Positions 1-8,419 of a stretch of DNA of 64,000 bases are shown piece after piece. Position 1 is the stretch's first letter, and each line of letters begins with the position of its first letter. Both the position numbers and the translations under genes were made by a program. The stretch is taken from contig NZ_CP140155.1 of assembly GCF_034479375.1 (NCBI RefSeq), forward strand, positions 1,798,001 through 1,862,000. The letters are read 5' to 3'. The DNA is from Rhodopseudomonas palustris. Lineage in GTDB: Bacteria > Pseudomonadota > Alphaproteobacteria > Rhizobiales > Xanthobacteraceae. The notes below the pieces were generated by a model, which was given only the letters and a program-made list of their open reading frames with translations, did not search any database and was not told the origin of the DNA.

Positions 1-941
1 CGGCCCTGCTTCGGCTTCGGCACCCCGGCGACCAGCGCCCAGTAGACTTTTCGCGCCGAACGGTGGCGGAACGAACCGGTCAGCGCGGTGGCGGCAAAGC
101 GGGTCTTGGCGACCAGCAGGCAGCCCGCGGTCTCCTTGTCGATGCGATGCACCAGGCGCGGCTTCTGGCCCTTGCTGTCGCGCATCACCTCGAGCATCAG
201 GTCGATGTGCCGGGTGGTGCCGCTGCCGCCCTGCACCGCGAGACCGGCGGGCTTGTTCAGCACCAGCACGTCGGCGTCCTCGTACAGCGTCATCGCCTTC
301 AGCGCCGCCAGCGTCTTCTGCTCGGCTTCGGACAGATGCCCGGGCGCCTTCGGCGTGTCGAGCTTGAGCGGCGGAATCCGCACGCTCTGGCCCTCCTCCA
401 GCCGGTCCTTCGAATCGGCGCGCTTGCCGTTCACCCGCAGCTCGCCTTTGCGGACGATGCGCTGGATATGGGAGAACGACAGACCCGGAAACCGCCCCTC
501 GAGGAAGCGGTCGACCCGCATGCCGTTCTCGTCGGCGGTGACGACCACGGTCTCGACCTTGGTCGGCAGCGGCGCCGCCTCGGGAACGATCTTCTCGGGC
601 TCGACTGCGGCCTCGGGACGCTGCGCACGCGGCGGCCGCGTGGCGGATGACGCGCCGAACCGGGCCGGCGGACGGCCGGGACGCGCGCCTTGCGGGCGAT
701 CGGACGCGGGACGTTCAGCGGCCGGCCGCTCGGCGGCGGGACGCTTGGCGGCGGGACGCTCGGCGCGCTCGCCACGCGGCTCGCGCTGCGGCCGCGCCGA
801 GATCGGACGGCCGTCCTCGCCGCGATTGCCGCGCACCGGCCCGCCGGCAGCCGGCCCCCGCTTCGCGGCCGGCCGGCCGGCTTTGGGGCGATCGCCGCCG
901 GGGCCGCGCTTGGCGAGGGGTTTCTTGGTACGACGGCTCAT
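1..941 (-). CDS. RluA-family 23S rRNA pseudouridine synthase (partial, C-terminus outside window)
   Basis: The frame is open from an ATG at 941 to the left edge, giving about 313 residues without the C-terminus. Residues 1 to about 110 are an Arg/Pro/Ala-rich low-complexity extension with repeated AERPAA-like units. An S4 RNA-binding domain follows from about residue 141 (MRVDRFLEGRFP...LRVNGKRA). The catalytic domain carries the family signature HRIDKETAG, with the catalytic Asp near residue 268, and LNKPAGLAVQGG upstream of it. Family members isomerise uridines in 23S rRNA; S4 plus this layout resembles RluC/RluD, but the exact target uridine cannot be told. The basic N-terminal tail is longer than in E. 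coli homologues. Confidence 0.88.
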   Translation of the reverse strand, partial: MSRRTKKPLAKRGPGGDRPKAGRPAAKRGPAAGGPVRGNRGEDGRPISARPQREPRGERAERPAAKRPAAERPAAERPASDRPQGARPGRPPARFGASSATRPPRAQRPEAAVEPEKIVPEAAPLPTKVETVVVTADENGMRVDRFLEGRFPGLSFSHIQRIVRKGELRVNGKRADSKDRLEEGQSVRIPPLKLDTPKAPGHLSEAEQKTLAALKAMTLYEDADVLVLNKPAGLAVQGGSGTTRHIDLMLEVMRDSKGQKPRLVHRIDKETAGCLLVAKTRFAATALTGSFRHRSARKVYWALVAGVPKPKQG

Positions 942-1600
942 AGGATGAAAGCTCCGGGGTTGAGGCTGTGCCTAGCGCAAAAGCGCCATCGGGTCACGGC
1001 CGGAATGCGGTGCGCTCGGCGCGTGGCCTGCCCGGTAGCCCGGATGAGCGCAGCGACATCCGGGACCGCCGCGCGGCGCGGAGCCGCGGCTCGGAGCGCG
1101 CAGCCCGGCGCGGCTTACGCCGGCTGGACTGCGGACCGGAACAACCGCCTCAACGGCAGCCCCGGCCGAACGTCCGCGTTCTCGCGGCGCAACCGCGCCC
1201 GAGCTTTGCGGACGTTCCGCCCCTTGCACGATGAGGGGCGGCGGAGCGCCGAAAGGCGCACCTTGGTCGTGGTTGCCGCAGCGTGATCACCGGATCGCCG
1301 GCAATCAGAGGCCGCGGAAACGCCTTCCGGCGCTCCACCGTGGCGACTTGTCGCTTCAGGGCCGTGCTTCCGGGCGCAGGTCCGGGTAATGAAACCCTGT
1401 TTATCCGGCGGGATTTCTCCCGCCTTCGCCTGTGCCGCGTCCAGCCAACTAACAAGTGGCAGAGCCTCGTAATGGGCCCGGACGGCGACCCGAAGCGTCC
1501 CGAGTGCGGAGAACACGTCTGCCCCCGCCCGCAGGCGCCACACCCCGCCCCACTCCAAGACGCCTCTAGAAGCGCCCCTCGTGGACGGGACGAGAGTGGG
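942..1600. other. Gene-poor stretch with repeat-like sequence and a strong hairpin
   Basis: No convincing gene. The part near 1037-1067 has an inverted ccggatg/catccgg-type repeat. Around 1406-1425 there is a perfect hairpin, GGCGGGA with a TTTC loop and TCCCGCC, without a following T-run. A minus-strand open frame (1115-1558) starts with plausible protein sequence but degrades into Arg/Ala-rich sequence typical of shadow frames, so it may be a decayed gene, a structured RNA, or a dispersed repeat. I could not match it to RNase P RNA, SRP RNA or tmRNA core motifs. Confidence 0.4.
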
Positions 1601-2104
1601 TATATGATCCTATGGGAATTTTGTCAAGAGCGAGCATTCTGAACAATTGGTTCTCGATCTATTTTCTGGAGGCGGAGGCACGATGTTAGTTTTCTGGAGA
1701 TATGTGGAAACTGGTGAACTCGACAGACATAAAATTGGGTGCTCGTGCGAAGTTCTAAATGTGGAGAACAACCTCAGGAGCTTACTACACCAACAACTAC
1801 ACGAATAGGCCATAACAATGAAAATTCGACAATCTTTCAAATTGTTGCAATCGCTCATGATTTTCCTCGGGCCATTGGATTGAGGCCGGCCGACGCTCTC
1901 ACTCCCGAACCGAGTGAAACTTTAGGAACTGTAGAGGAGTTGAAATAACACTGGGTAGGTGTGATGCTTTTCGCCAGGTTGCAGCATCTCTCGCACGCCC
2001 AGGATTCGTAGACGAAGCCGATGGCGAAGCACTAGACAGCACTTAGGGACGGCTTTGCTATAAGCAAGCCAACAGGGGGCGGGCGTTTCCCGCACGGTTC
2101 TAAG
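1601..2104. other. AT-richer intergenic segment without a confident gene
   Basis: Base composition drops markedly compared with the neighbours. Short open frames exist (1683-1808 plus, 1739-1948 plus, 1610-1858 minus), but none has both a good ribosome-binding site and recognisable sequence. It may be remnants of transferred DNA. Confidence 0.4.
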
Positions 2105-2419
2105 ATGAGCAAACTTAAGAAGACACCGAAGCCGGTGAACGATCTTCTGTTGCCAAAAACGCGCGATTCTGAGTGCTCAAAGGCTACAGGCATCGAGTGC
2201 TTTGAACCGAAGAATGATATTGAAGCTAGAAAGAGCTCCGATCTCGTTGAGGTTGCATCGCGCCTTGCCGAATTTAGAAGCAACTATGGCATCTTAATAG
2301 GAGGGTTCTTGTATCTTCGAACGATTGAAGTTGCTGGAAAGTCGCCCACAATTCTGAGAGCAGGATGGATCGTGGCGCTTGCGAGTTTGGTTGTTACATT
2401 CTGGAGAGCGAAGAATTGA
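2105..2419 (+). CDS. Hypothetical small protein with a C-terminal membrane segment
   Basis: A 104-residue open frame of unknown family. The N-terminal two thirds are hydrophilic and charged; the C-terminal part has hydrophobic runs (GILIGGFLYL and RAGWIVALASLVVTFW), suggesting one or two membrane passes ending in a short basic tail (RAKN). Codon use is clearly AT-richer than in adjacent genes, consistent with recent transfer. No obvious Shine-Dalgarno sequence precedes the ATG, so the gene is only a moderate call. Function unknown. Confidence 0.42.
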   Translation: MSKLKKTPKPVNDLLLPKTRDSECSKATGIECFEPKNDIEARKSSDLVEVASRLAEFRSNYGILIGGFLYLRTIEVAGKSPTILRAGWIVALASLVVTFWRAKN

Positions 2420-2465
2420 TGATTTGCCAGCATAGTGAAGAGCGCATAGGGGCGGACTAGCAAGC

Positions 2466-2556
2466 GTAGGGTGGGCAAGAGGCGCGGAGCGCCGTGCCCA
2501 CGCGCGTTTGCAAACCGCGTTTCGCGTGGGCTTCGCTTCGCTCAGCGCCACCCTAC
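2466..2556. repeat. Dispersed palindromic repeat, family A, copy 1
   Basis: Begins gtagggtgggcaa and ends cagcgccaccctac, with internal gtgcccacgcg / cgcgtgggc complementarity. The outer ends pair with each other (GTAGGGTGG / CCACCCTAC). Related copies lie at 3633-3770, 4691-4814 and 8314-8415. Confidence 0.8.
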
Positions 2557-2567
2557 GGCCCTACCAA

Positions 2568-3083
2568 TTAGGCTCGCCCCTTTGCCCGAGGAGTTTGGCG
2601 GAGGTGTTCTAGAATTTGCAGGACGCGAAAGGCGGGATTAGTCGCGTCAGCAGTCGACGCCCTTGCCATTCTCTTGAGCTCCTCAATCGCTTCAAAATAA
2701 CTCTGATTGATGAACAACTCAAATCCGGTGGCCTCAAGCTCTTTGATCAATCCCCTTCGGACCACCGGAGACCAGAACATGTAACGAATCTTGTAATCGG
2801 GAAGATGGAGGTGACGCTCAGCATATTCTCTCTGCCGCACATGCTTTCGTTTTAGCTTATCGATCGTGCTCTGTTTACCTTTGCCAATCAACAATCCGTC
2901 GAGATGCGTCGTCACCTCACAGAAATATGCCTTCTGCCGTACAAAATCGAAGCCGATAACGTCTAGTTCTCCAAGCCCTGAGAGACCTCCGCCCGGAGGC
3001 CGCGCATTGTAGTCGACAAAACCGCACTTGAGCACCATTTTCAAATAAGCACCTACGAGGTACTCCCCCATCTCCGTCGCCAT
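2568..3083 (-). CDS. Predicted PD-(D/E)XK-like nuclease-fold protein of unknown function
   Basis: 171 residues; ATG preceded by a good GGAAGG-type ribosome site about 10 bases upstream. The N-terminal helix GEYLVGAYLKMVL followed by GELDVIGFD and then AYFCEVTTHLDGL resembles the restriction-endonuclease-like fold: Glu in helix 1, Asp in strand 2, Glu in strand 3. The usual Lys of the E-x-K motif is Thr here (EVTT), so catalysis is uncertain. The remainder is helical and basic, which could bind nucleic acid. Composition is AT-richer than the surroundings and repeats lie on both sides, suggesting acquisition. It could be a defence-related or DNA-repair protein; no partner methylase is visible. 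Confidence 0.6.
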   Translation of the reverse strand: MATEMGEYLVGAYLKMVLKCGFVDYNARPPGGGLSGLGELDVIGFDFVRQKAYFCEVTTHLDGLLIGKGKQSTIDKLKRKHVRQREYAERHLHLPDYKIRYMFWSPVVRRGLIKELEATGFELFINQSYFEAIEELKRMARASTADATNPAFRVLQILEHLRQTPRAKGRA

Positions 3084-3126
3084 ACCACACTTACCTTCCG
3101 TTGATTTTGTCGTAGCGGATTGGCGT

Positions 3127-3231
3127 AGCCCGTAGGGCGGATTCGCGGAGCGTAATCCGCCACCCTGCCCACCGCAATTCGCCGAAACTTCGCAATGCCG
3201 GGTTACCCCTCCGGCTAACCCGCCTACTATC
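3127..3231. repeat. Dispersed repeat, family F, copy 1
   Basis: Contains agcccgtagggcggatt...cgtaatccgcc and ggttacccc...ggctaaccc. A clearly related copy occurs in the same orientation at 3483-3590, so the two bracket the small gene at 3260-3484. Confidence 0.7.
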
Positions 3232-3259
3232 TGCGCAATTGGTCGCTCGGAGTTTCAGA

Positions 3260-3484
3260 ATGGGTCTTTGGTTCTTTCTCAGCGAATGGCTCGCAGATAT
3301 TCCGACGCATGGCGTGTTGTTCAAGCGTATCATGATCAACGTCGCCTGGGCGATCGGGCTGCTCGTCGTTCTGATGATCGTTGAGGCGCCTGCGCAGATC
3401 GCGGCTGTCGTGTTCTTCGGGGTATTAGTTGTGAACGGCGCGATGGCGTTCGTGTATCTCCAGCAGAAAGTCCGCCGTCGTTAG
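3260..3484 (+). CDS. Small two-helix membrane protein, hypothetical
   Basis: 74 residues from the ATG at 3260, chosen over the in-frame TTG at 3239 because GGAG sits 7 bases before the ATG. After an amphipathic start (MGLWFFLSEWLADIPTHGV) come two hydrophobic stretches, INVAWAIGLLVVLMIV and AAVVFFGVLVVNGAMAFVYL, then a basic end QQKVRRR. This predicts a hairpin of two inner-membrane helices. The family is unrecognised. Its stop codon lies within the start of repeat F copy 2, so gene and repeats are tightly associated. Confidence 0.55.
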   Translation: MGLWFFLSEWLADIPTHGVLFKRIMINVAWAIGLLVVLMIVEAPAQIAAVVFFGVLVVNGAMAFVYLQQKVRRR

Positions 3485-3590
3485 CCCGCAGGGAGGACTA
3501 GCGGCGCGTAATCCGCCGACTCGTCCACCGCAATTCGGCCGAAACCTCGCAATGGCGGGTTACGCCTTCGGCTAACCCGCCCTACGATCT
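3483..3590. repeat. Dispersed repeat, family F, copy 2
   Basis: Same orientation and largely the same sequence as 3127-3231 (shared blocks: cgtaatccgcc, ccaccgcaattc, gccgaaac, tcgcaatg.cgggttac, ggctaacccgcc). Confidence 0.7.
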
Positions 3591-3632
3591 CCACGCCGAC
3601 CGAATCGACCTGAACTGCGAATTTCAGCAGGC

Positions 3633-3770
3633 GTAGGGTGGGCAAAGGCGCGTCAGTGCCGTGCCCACGTGTAGGTCGCTCCGCGATGCTGAGCCGCTGC
3701 GCCGCGTGGGCTTCGCTTTCCGCCGTCGCTCTTCGAGCTATGGCGGACAAGCCGCTCAGCGCCACCCTAC
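3633..3770. repeat. Dispersed palindromic repeat, family A, copy 2
   Basis: Begins gtagggtgggcaaaggcgc and ends cagcgccaccctac. It is longer than copy 1 through an internal insertion ending in gctatggcggacaag, which also occurs in copy 3. Confidence 0.75.
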
Positions 3771-3905
3771 GGGCCGCGCTCGCTCGTCGCGTCAGGCGGA
3801 TGACGCCTTCGGCTGATCCGCCTGCGGATTCATTCGGCGTGATCAAACCTGCCCGCTTCCGCCCGGGAGGTCCTGGCGGTTCCTGAGCGCCGGCAACCCT
3901 TGAAA

Positions 3906-3937
3906 GATGCTATCATTTTTCCTAGTTTGATAGCATC
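3906..3937. promoter_or_regulatory. Inverted repeat, probable operator of the FitAB-type pair
   Basis: Perfect 10-bp arms GATGCTATCA (3906-3915) and TGATAGCATC (3928-3937) around a 12-bp AT-rich spacer, ending 26 bases before the antitoxin ATG. Ribbon-helix-helix antitoxins of this class autorepress by binding such dyads; its role here is inference. Confidence 0.65.
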
Positions 3938-3963
3938 GGTTTTATCCCGCGGAGGACGCCAGC

Positions 3964-4218
3964 ATGGTCGCAGTCACCATTCGCAACCTCTCCGACGAGG
4001 CGCATCGCGCCCTGAAGGTCCGCGCGGCGCAGCATAATCGCAGCGCGGAAGCGGAGATGCGCGCCATTCTGGAGGCCGCTGTCCGTCCTGAGGGCCGCGT
4101 GCGGCTCGGCACCGCCTTGCAGGAGATCGGGCGGAAACACGACATCACCAATGCCGATATCGAAGCGCTCGAACAGGTCCGCGACACGCGTCCGGCCGAG
4201 CCGATGAAGTTTGAATGA
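3964..4218 (+). CDS. FitA/StbC-type ribbon-helix-helix antitoxin
   Basis: 84 residues; ATG with GGAGG 8 to 10 bases upstream. The N-terminus (MVAVTIRNLSDEAHRALKVR) is a ribbon-helix-helix DNA-binding fold: one beta strand and two helices, followed by AAQHNRSAEAEMRAILEAAV, typical of FitA-like antitoxins of PIN toxins. The C-terminal 40 residues (from LGTALQEIG) would wrap the toxin. The toxin gene follows after a 27-bp gap to its chosen ATG. A perfect dyad at 3906-3937 fits autoregulation. Confidence 0.85.
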   Translation: MVAVTIRNLSDEAHRALKVRAAQHNRSAEAEMRAILEAAVRPEGRVRLGTALQEIGRKHDITNADIEALEQVRDTRPAEPMKFE

Positions 4219-4245
4219 CCTGACGCTTTCGAATTGGTGCCTCGA

Positions 4246-4668
4246 ATGATCCTGCTGGACACCAACGTCGTCTCCGAAGCGATGACGCGCGATCCGGATC
4301 CGCGGGTGCGCGAATGGCTCAATGCTCAGTCTGCCGAGACGTTGTTCCTGTCCAGCATCACCGTCGCCGAACTTCTGTTCGGCGTTGGCGCCTTGCCGGC
4401 CGGAAAGCGTAAGAACGCCTTGGGCGCTGCGCTCGACGATGTGTTGGACGTGTTTGCCACCCGCATCCTGCCGTTCGATACTCCGGCTGCGCAGCGCTAT
4501 GCCGATCTCGCCGTCAAGGCGCGCGCGGCCGGAAAGGGCTTCCCCACGCCCGACGGCTACATCACCGCGATCGCCGCCGCACACGGGTTCGCCGTGGCGT
4601 CGCGAGACGCGAGCGCGTTCGACGCCGCCGGCCTGACCGTGATCGATCCCTGGACCACAAATGACTGA
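4246..4668 (+). CDS. FitB/VapC-type PIN-domain ribonuclease toxin
   Basis: 140 residues from the ATG at 4246 (an in-frame TTG four codons earlier is possible, but PIN proteins of this class begin MxLLDTN). The four acidic active-site positions are visible: D5 (LLDTNVVSE), E42 (TVAELLFG), D103 (TPDGYITAIA) and D121 (ASRDASAF). These coordinate metal for RNA cleavage, and the GF.TPDG.IAAIA-like block is typical of FitB. The pair is a complete type II toxin-antitoxin module between repeat copies and appears intact. Confidence 0.85.
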   Translation: MILLDTNVVSEAMTRDPDPRVREWLNAQSAETLFLSSITVAELLFGVGALPAGKRKNALGAALDDVLDVFATRILPFDTPAAQRYADLAVKARAAGKGFPTPDGYITAIAAAHGFAVASRDASAFDAAGLTVIDPWTTND

Positions 4669-4690
4669 GACGCATCAAGCGTAAGCAAGC

Positions 4691-4814
4691 GTAGGGTGGG
4701 CAAAGGCGCTCAAGCGCCGTGACCACGCGCTGTTGCACACCGCGTTTCGCGTGGGCTTTGCTTCCGCCGCCGCTCTTCGAGCTATGGCGGACGAGGCGCT
4801 CGGCGCCACACTAC
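4691..4814. repeat. Dispersed palindromic repeat, family A, copy 3
   Basis: Begins gtagggtgggcaaaggcgc, ends ggcgccacactac; the terminal arm is slightly diverged (ccacacta instead of ccacccta). Confidence 0.72.
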
Positions 4815-4828
4815 GGGCCTTGGCGGAT

Positions 4829-5425
4829 TCACGCCCGCGCCATCGCCCCCCGCCCCGCCATCGCCCGCTGCCGCGCGTGCAGCGCGATGGCGGCGTGGAT
4901 GGCGATGGCGATCGCAACCGCCACCGCGTGTTGCAATGCCGTGCCGGGGATTTCGATCACCGCGAACAGGCCGAACGGGATGAACACCAGCGCGGCGCTG
5001 GCGAGGCCGGGGTTGGTGCCGCGCAGATGCGCCGCCATGCCGACATGGGTGAGGCCGTTGACCAGGATCAGCCAGGCCGCGGCGAGGCCCCAGCCGGGGG
5101 CGACGAAATACGCGGCGTAGAGCGCGGCGAGATTGATGCCCCACACCCCGGGCAGATTAATCAGCAGCACGTCGCCGGGCGTCAGCGCCTCGACGCCGCC
5201 GAACACTTTGCTGTTGACGTAAGTGCGAAAGCGGTCGCCGAGATGCTCCTCGACCTGGTGCAGCATGTAGATCGGCGAGGCCAGATAGACCAGCAGCAGC
5301 GCGCGATCGCCGCCGGGCACGCCGAGCGGCAGCAGCAGCAACAGCGCCACGCCCATGCACAGCGCCGCCGCGACCCAATGGGCTTCGAAATAGGATCTGA
5401 TCACGGCCACCCCCGGTATAACCAC
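4829..5425 (-). CDS. HXXEE-domain membrane protein
   Basis: 198 residues from a GTG; two GTG codons close downstream are alternatives. It shows the defining HQVEEH motif near residue 56 and a second His in NGLTHVGMAAHLRGTNPGL, with several hydrophobic segments (for example AALCMGVALLLLLPLG and AALVFIPFGLFAVIEI). HXXEE proteins are integral membrane proteins of unknown, possibly metal-dependent, activity. No operon partner is evident; repeat A copy 3 abuts its 3' end. The family call rests on the motifs; the biochemical role is not known. Confidence 0.72.
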   Translation of the reverse strand: MVIPGVAVIRSYFEAHWVAAALCMGVALLLLLPLGVPGGDRALLLVYLASPIYMLHQVEEHLGDRFRTYVNSKVFGGVEALTPGDVLLINLPGVWGINLAALYAAYFVAPGWGLAAAWLILVNGLTHVGMAAHLRGTNPGLASAALVFIPFGLFAVIEIPGTALQHAVAVAIAIAIHAAIALHARQRAMAGRGAMARA

Positions 5426-5534
5426 GAGAATGGCGCATGCTACCTTTGATTATTTAACAATTGACGTAGCTCGAACGGCGAGGCGGCTGCGCTATGTCGC
5501 TATGCCATTCCTCGGGGATGATTGCCGCAGGCGC

Positions 5535-5618
5535 AATTCCGGACGCGGGGGCGAGCCCCGAATCTCGCGATTCCGGGTTTACATGGCGCGCGCTGACCGG
5601 CACGCGCCCCGGAATGAC
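5535..5618. repeat. Dispersed repeat, family B, partial copy
   Basis: Contains aattccggac...cccgaatctcgcgattccggg...cgccccggaatgac, matching the longer copies at 8198-8293 and 12627-12749. Confidence 0.6.
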
Positions 5619-5664
5619 GGCGCTGGTGGCGGCGCGAAGCTCACGCGACGGCGTGACGACGCTG

Positions 5665-6084
<420 letters not shown>

Positions 6085-6285
6085 GGGTGAACCTCTCGGA
6101 TGAGCGACTGGTCTACCGCGAAACAGCGCGGCGCGACATCCGCTGCAAGCCGTCGCGGCGGGCGGGGCTGGACGTTCTCAGCCGAAGGTCGCGGCTTTGC
6201 GGCGCGCCCGCGACGATGTAGACTATCGCCGTCCGCTTCGCGCCGACCTGCGGCGCGCCGGGCGATGGCGAGGTTGGATCGAGCG

Positions 6286-6426
6286 ATGCGCGGCCTTGTA
6301 GTCTTTGCCCTTCTGTTCGCGCTCGGCGCGGTGATCGATGCGGCGTTCTTCAAAGGCCGCCATCTCGACGACGCGCAGAAGGCGCTGTTCGGCCTCACCT
6401 CGTTGAAACATCAGATCGGCCGCTAG
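6286..6426 (+). CDS. Small membrane-anchored hypothetical protein
   Basis: 46 residues if the ATG at 6286 is used (6265 is an in-frame alternative). An N-terminal hydrophobic helix MRGLVVFALLFALGAVIDAAFF is followed by a charged tail (KGRHLDDAQKALFGLTSLKHQIGR). This is consistent with a one-pass membrane or secreted microprotein. The family is not recognised. The long frame extending upstream to 6100 looks non-coding. Confidence 0.4.
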   Translation: MRGLVVFALLFALGAVIDAAFFKGRHLDDAQKALFGLTSLKHQIGR

Positions 6427-6475
6427 GCTCGCGGCGCATCCGCGCCGCTGCTGCGGCGATGCTCCGTCCGCACGA

Positions 6476-7213
6476 CTACTTGCACTCCGCCGTGGTACGC
6501 AGCAACGCCAGATCGCTGGAGACGGTGCTGGACGGTTTTCGCGTGGCGGCCTCATTGGCGGCTGCGCAGGCGCCGGCGGCGTCGCCGGTCTGCAGCCGGG
6601 CAAAGCCGAGATTGGACCACGCGTCGGCGAGATCCGGCGCCTCGGTGACCGCCTGCTCCAGCACCGCGCGCGCGTCCTGCGGGCGCTTGCCGATCAGCAG
6701 CGCGCGGCCGTGATCGGACGCCAGCGGCTTCAGCGGATGCGGCTGCATCCTGGCGCGCTTGAACAATTCGTCTGCATAGTCGATGTCGTTGAATCGCATC
6801 ATCGCGACGATGGCGAAGCCATGATAGACTGCGCTCTCTTGCGGAGCCAGCAGATAGGCCTGGTTGAAGCGCAATGCCGCTTCCGAGGCGTTGCCCTTGC
6901 TGATCGCGCGCCAGCCGCGCAGGCTGGCCTCGTCGAACGCCTTCTGCCGCGAGCCGGTCGCCGCGACCATATCGTTCACGAATTTCTCGTCGGCGGCGCG
7001 CTGCTCAGGCGTCTTGGCGGCGAAGCCGAAGAACGGCTGCTGATTGGCGGGGCCGCTGTAACTCTTGCGCGTGACCTGCACGCCGGGCGCGACCTCGACG
7101 CTGTCGGCGCGCGCCGGCGACGCGGCCAGCAGCAATGTCAGCGCGACGAGCGCGAGCCGCTTGCGGGCGCGCGCGGTGCGTGGGTGAATCGGTGTCGTCG
7201 AACAACGTCGCAT
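6476..7213 (-). CDS. Exported tetratricopeptide-repeat protein
   Basis: 245 residues. The start was set at the ATG at 7213 because it is followed by a basic region and a signal peptide (KRLALVALTLLLAASPARA, likely cleaved before DSVEV). The mature part has helical repeats with TPR spacing: GWRAISKGNASEAALRFNQAYLLAPQ, then GRALLIGKRPQDARAVLEQAV and AWSNLGFARLQTGDAAGACAAA. TPR proteins scaffold protein complexes, so a periplasmic adaptor role is likely but the partner is unknown. The frame is open far upstream of this start, but that part reads as shadow sequence opposite the nitroreductase. Confidence 0.75.
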   Translation of the reverse strand: MRRCSTTPIHPRTARARKRLALVALTLLLAASPARADSVEVAPGVQVTRKSYSGPANQQPFFGFAAKTPEQRAADEKFVNDMVAATGSRQKAFDEASLRGWRAISKGNASEAALRFNQAYLLAPQESAVYHGFAIVAMMRFNDIDYADELFKRARMQPHPLKPLASDHGRALLIGKRPQDARAVLEQAVTEAPDLADAWSNLGFARLQTGDAAGACAAANEAATRKPSSTVSSDLALLRTTAECK

Positions 7214-7375
7214 CGTCAATGTCCCAGCCGTTTCGCTGCCTGCGAGCATAGCACAACGCGGCTTCCGCCGCGGCGATCCCGCCGCGCGGAATAGCAGCAG
7301 CCACCGGGCCGCCTTGCGCCGTGATCGGGAAACCGCGATGATCCGGGCCAAGCAACAACGGGGGAAACCAGACAG

Positions 7376-8080
7376 ATGCAGTTCGATGACGTGATCCGCG
7401 GCCGCCGAAGTATTCGCGGATACAAGCCCGATCCGGTGCCGCGCGCGCTGATCGAGGAGATTCTGACGCTGGCGATGCGCGCGCCGTCGTCGATGAACAC
7501 CCAGCCGTGGAATTTCACCGTCATCACCGGCGAGCCGCTGAACCGGATCCGCGCCGGCAACACCGAGCGCAATCTGGCCGGCGTGCCGCACAGCCGCGAA
7601 TTCCGCATTGGGCAGCCGTTCGCGGGCACCCATCGCGACCGCCAGGTCGGCGTCGCCAAGCAATTGTTCGCCGCGATGGGTATCGCGCGCGACGACAAGG
7701 AGATGCGCAACGACTGGGTGCTGCGCGGCTTCCGCCAGTTCGACGCGCCGGTCTGCATCATCATCACCTACGACCGCGTGCTCGACGGCAGCGACGACAC
7801 CCCGTTCGATTGCGGCGCGGTTACCACGGCTTTGGTCAATGCCGCGTGGTCGCGCGGGCTCGGCTGCGTCATCAACAGCCAGGGCATCATGCAGTCGCCG
7901 GTGGTGCGCGAACACGCCGGCATCGCCGACGATCAGATCATCATGAAAGCGATCGCGCTCGGCTGGCCGGACGACGATTTCCCGGCGAATGCGGTGGTGT
8001 CGGAACGCAAGTCGGTCGACGAGGCCGCGGTGTTCGTCGGGTTCGACGAAGAGCCGGCCGCGAAACGGCAGGCGGGCTAG
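7376..8080 (+). CDS. Nitroreductase-family FMN oxidoreductase
   Basis: 234 residues. The N-terminus shows the FMN phosphate-binding Arg cluster (RGRRSIRGYKPDPVP) and the APSSMNTQPWNFTVITG signature. The middle holds DCGAVTTALVNAAWSRGLGCVINSQGI and the C-terminal IALGWPD block, as in NAD(P)H-dependent nitroreductases that form FMN-bearing homodimers. The substrate is not predictable. It is divergent from the TPR gene and followed by repeats rather than an operon partner. Confidence 0.86.
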   Translation: MQFDDVIRGRRSIRGYKPDPVPRALIEEILTLAMRAPSSMNTQPWNFTVITGEPLNRIRAGNTERNLAGVPHSREFRIGQPFAGTHRDRQVGVAKQLFAAMGIARDDKEMRNDWVLRGFRQFDAPVCIIITYDRVLDGSDDTPFDCGAVTTALVNAAWSRGLGCVINSQGIMQSPVVREHAGIADDQIIMKAIALGWPDDDFPANAVVSERKSVDEAAVFVGFDEEPAAKRQAG

Positions 8081-8419
8081 TCTGTCCGCTGCGCGCGTAG
8101 CAGCCGCGCATATCGGTCGAGCGTTCAACCGCCGCATCGGCAACGAGTCGTCCCCGCACAGGCGGGGACGACTGCTGATAGGCCCTGCTCCCTCGCGGTC
8201 ATTCCGGGGCGGCGAGCGCGCACCGCAGGTGCGGGGTCGCCGAACCTGGAATCTCGGGATTCCGGGTTCGCGCTTCGCGCGCCCCGGAATGACGGTGTAT
8301 GGAATGGCAGTCCGTGGGGTGGGCAAGAGGCGCATAGCGCCGTGCCCACGCGCGACGAAGACGATGCACCGTGCGGAGGTTCGCGTGGGCTTCGCTTCGC
8401 TCAGCGCCACCCTACGAGA
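8081..8419. repeat. Intergenic repeat cluster (12-bp palindrome, family B copy, family A copy)
   Basis: Three elements lie in tandem between convergent genes. A perfect hairpin has 12-bp arms AGTCGTCCCCGC (8146-8157) and GCGGGGACGACT (8162-8173). A family B repeat lies at 8198-8293 (gtcattccgg...ccggaatgac), and family A copy 4 at 8314-8415. No gene was seen. Confidence 0.75.

Noticed and set aside
1115-1558. Minus-strand 147-residue frame as a real gene
   Set aside because: No ribosome site, second half is Arg/Ala-rich noise and another overlapping frame is equally long; kept only as an unexplained region.
7214-8410. Long N-terminal extension of the TPR protein gene (open to 8410)
   Set aside because: The extension is antisense to the nitroreductase; the signal peptide just after 7213 marks the true start.
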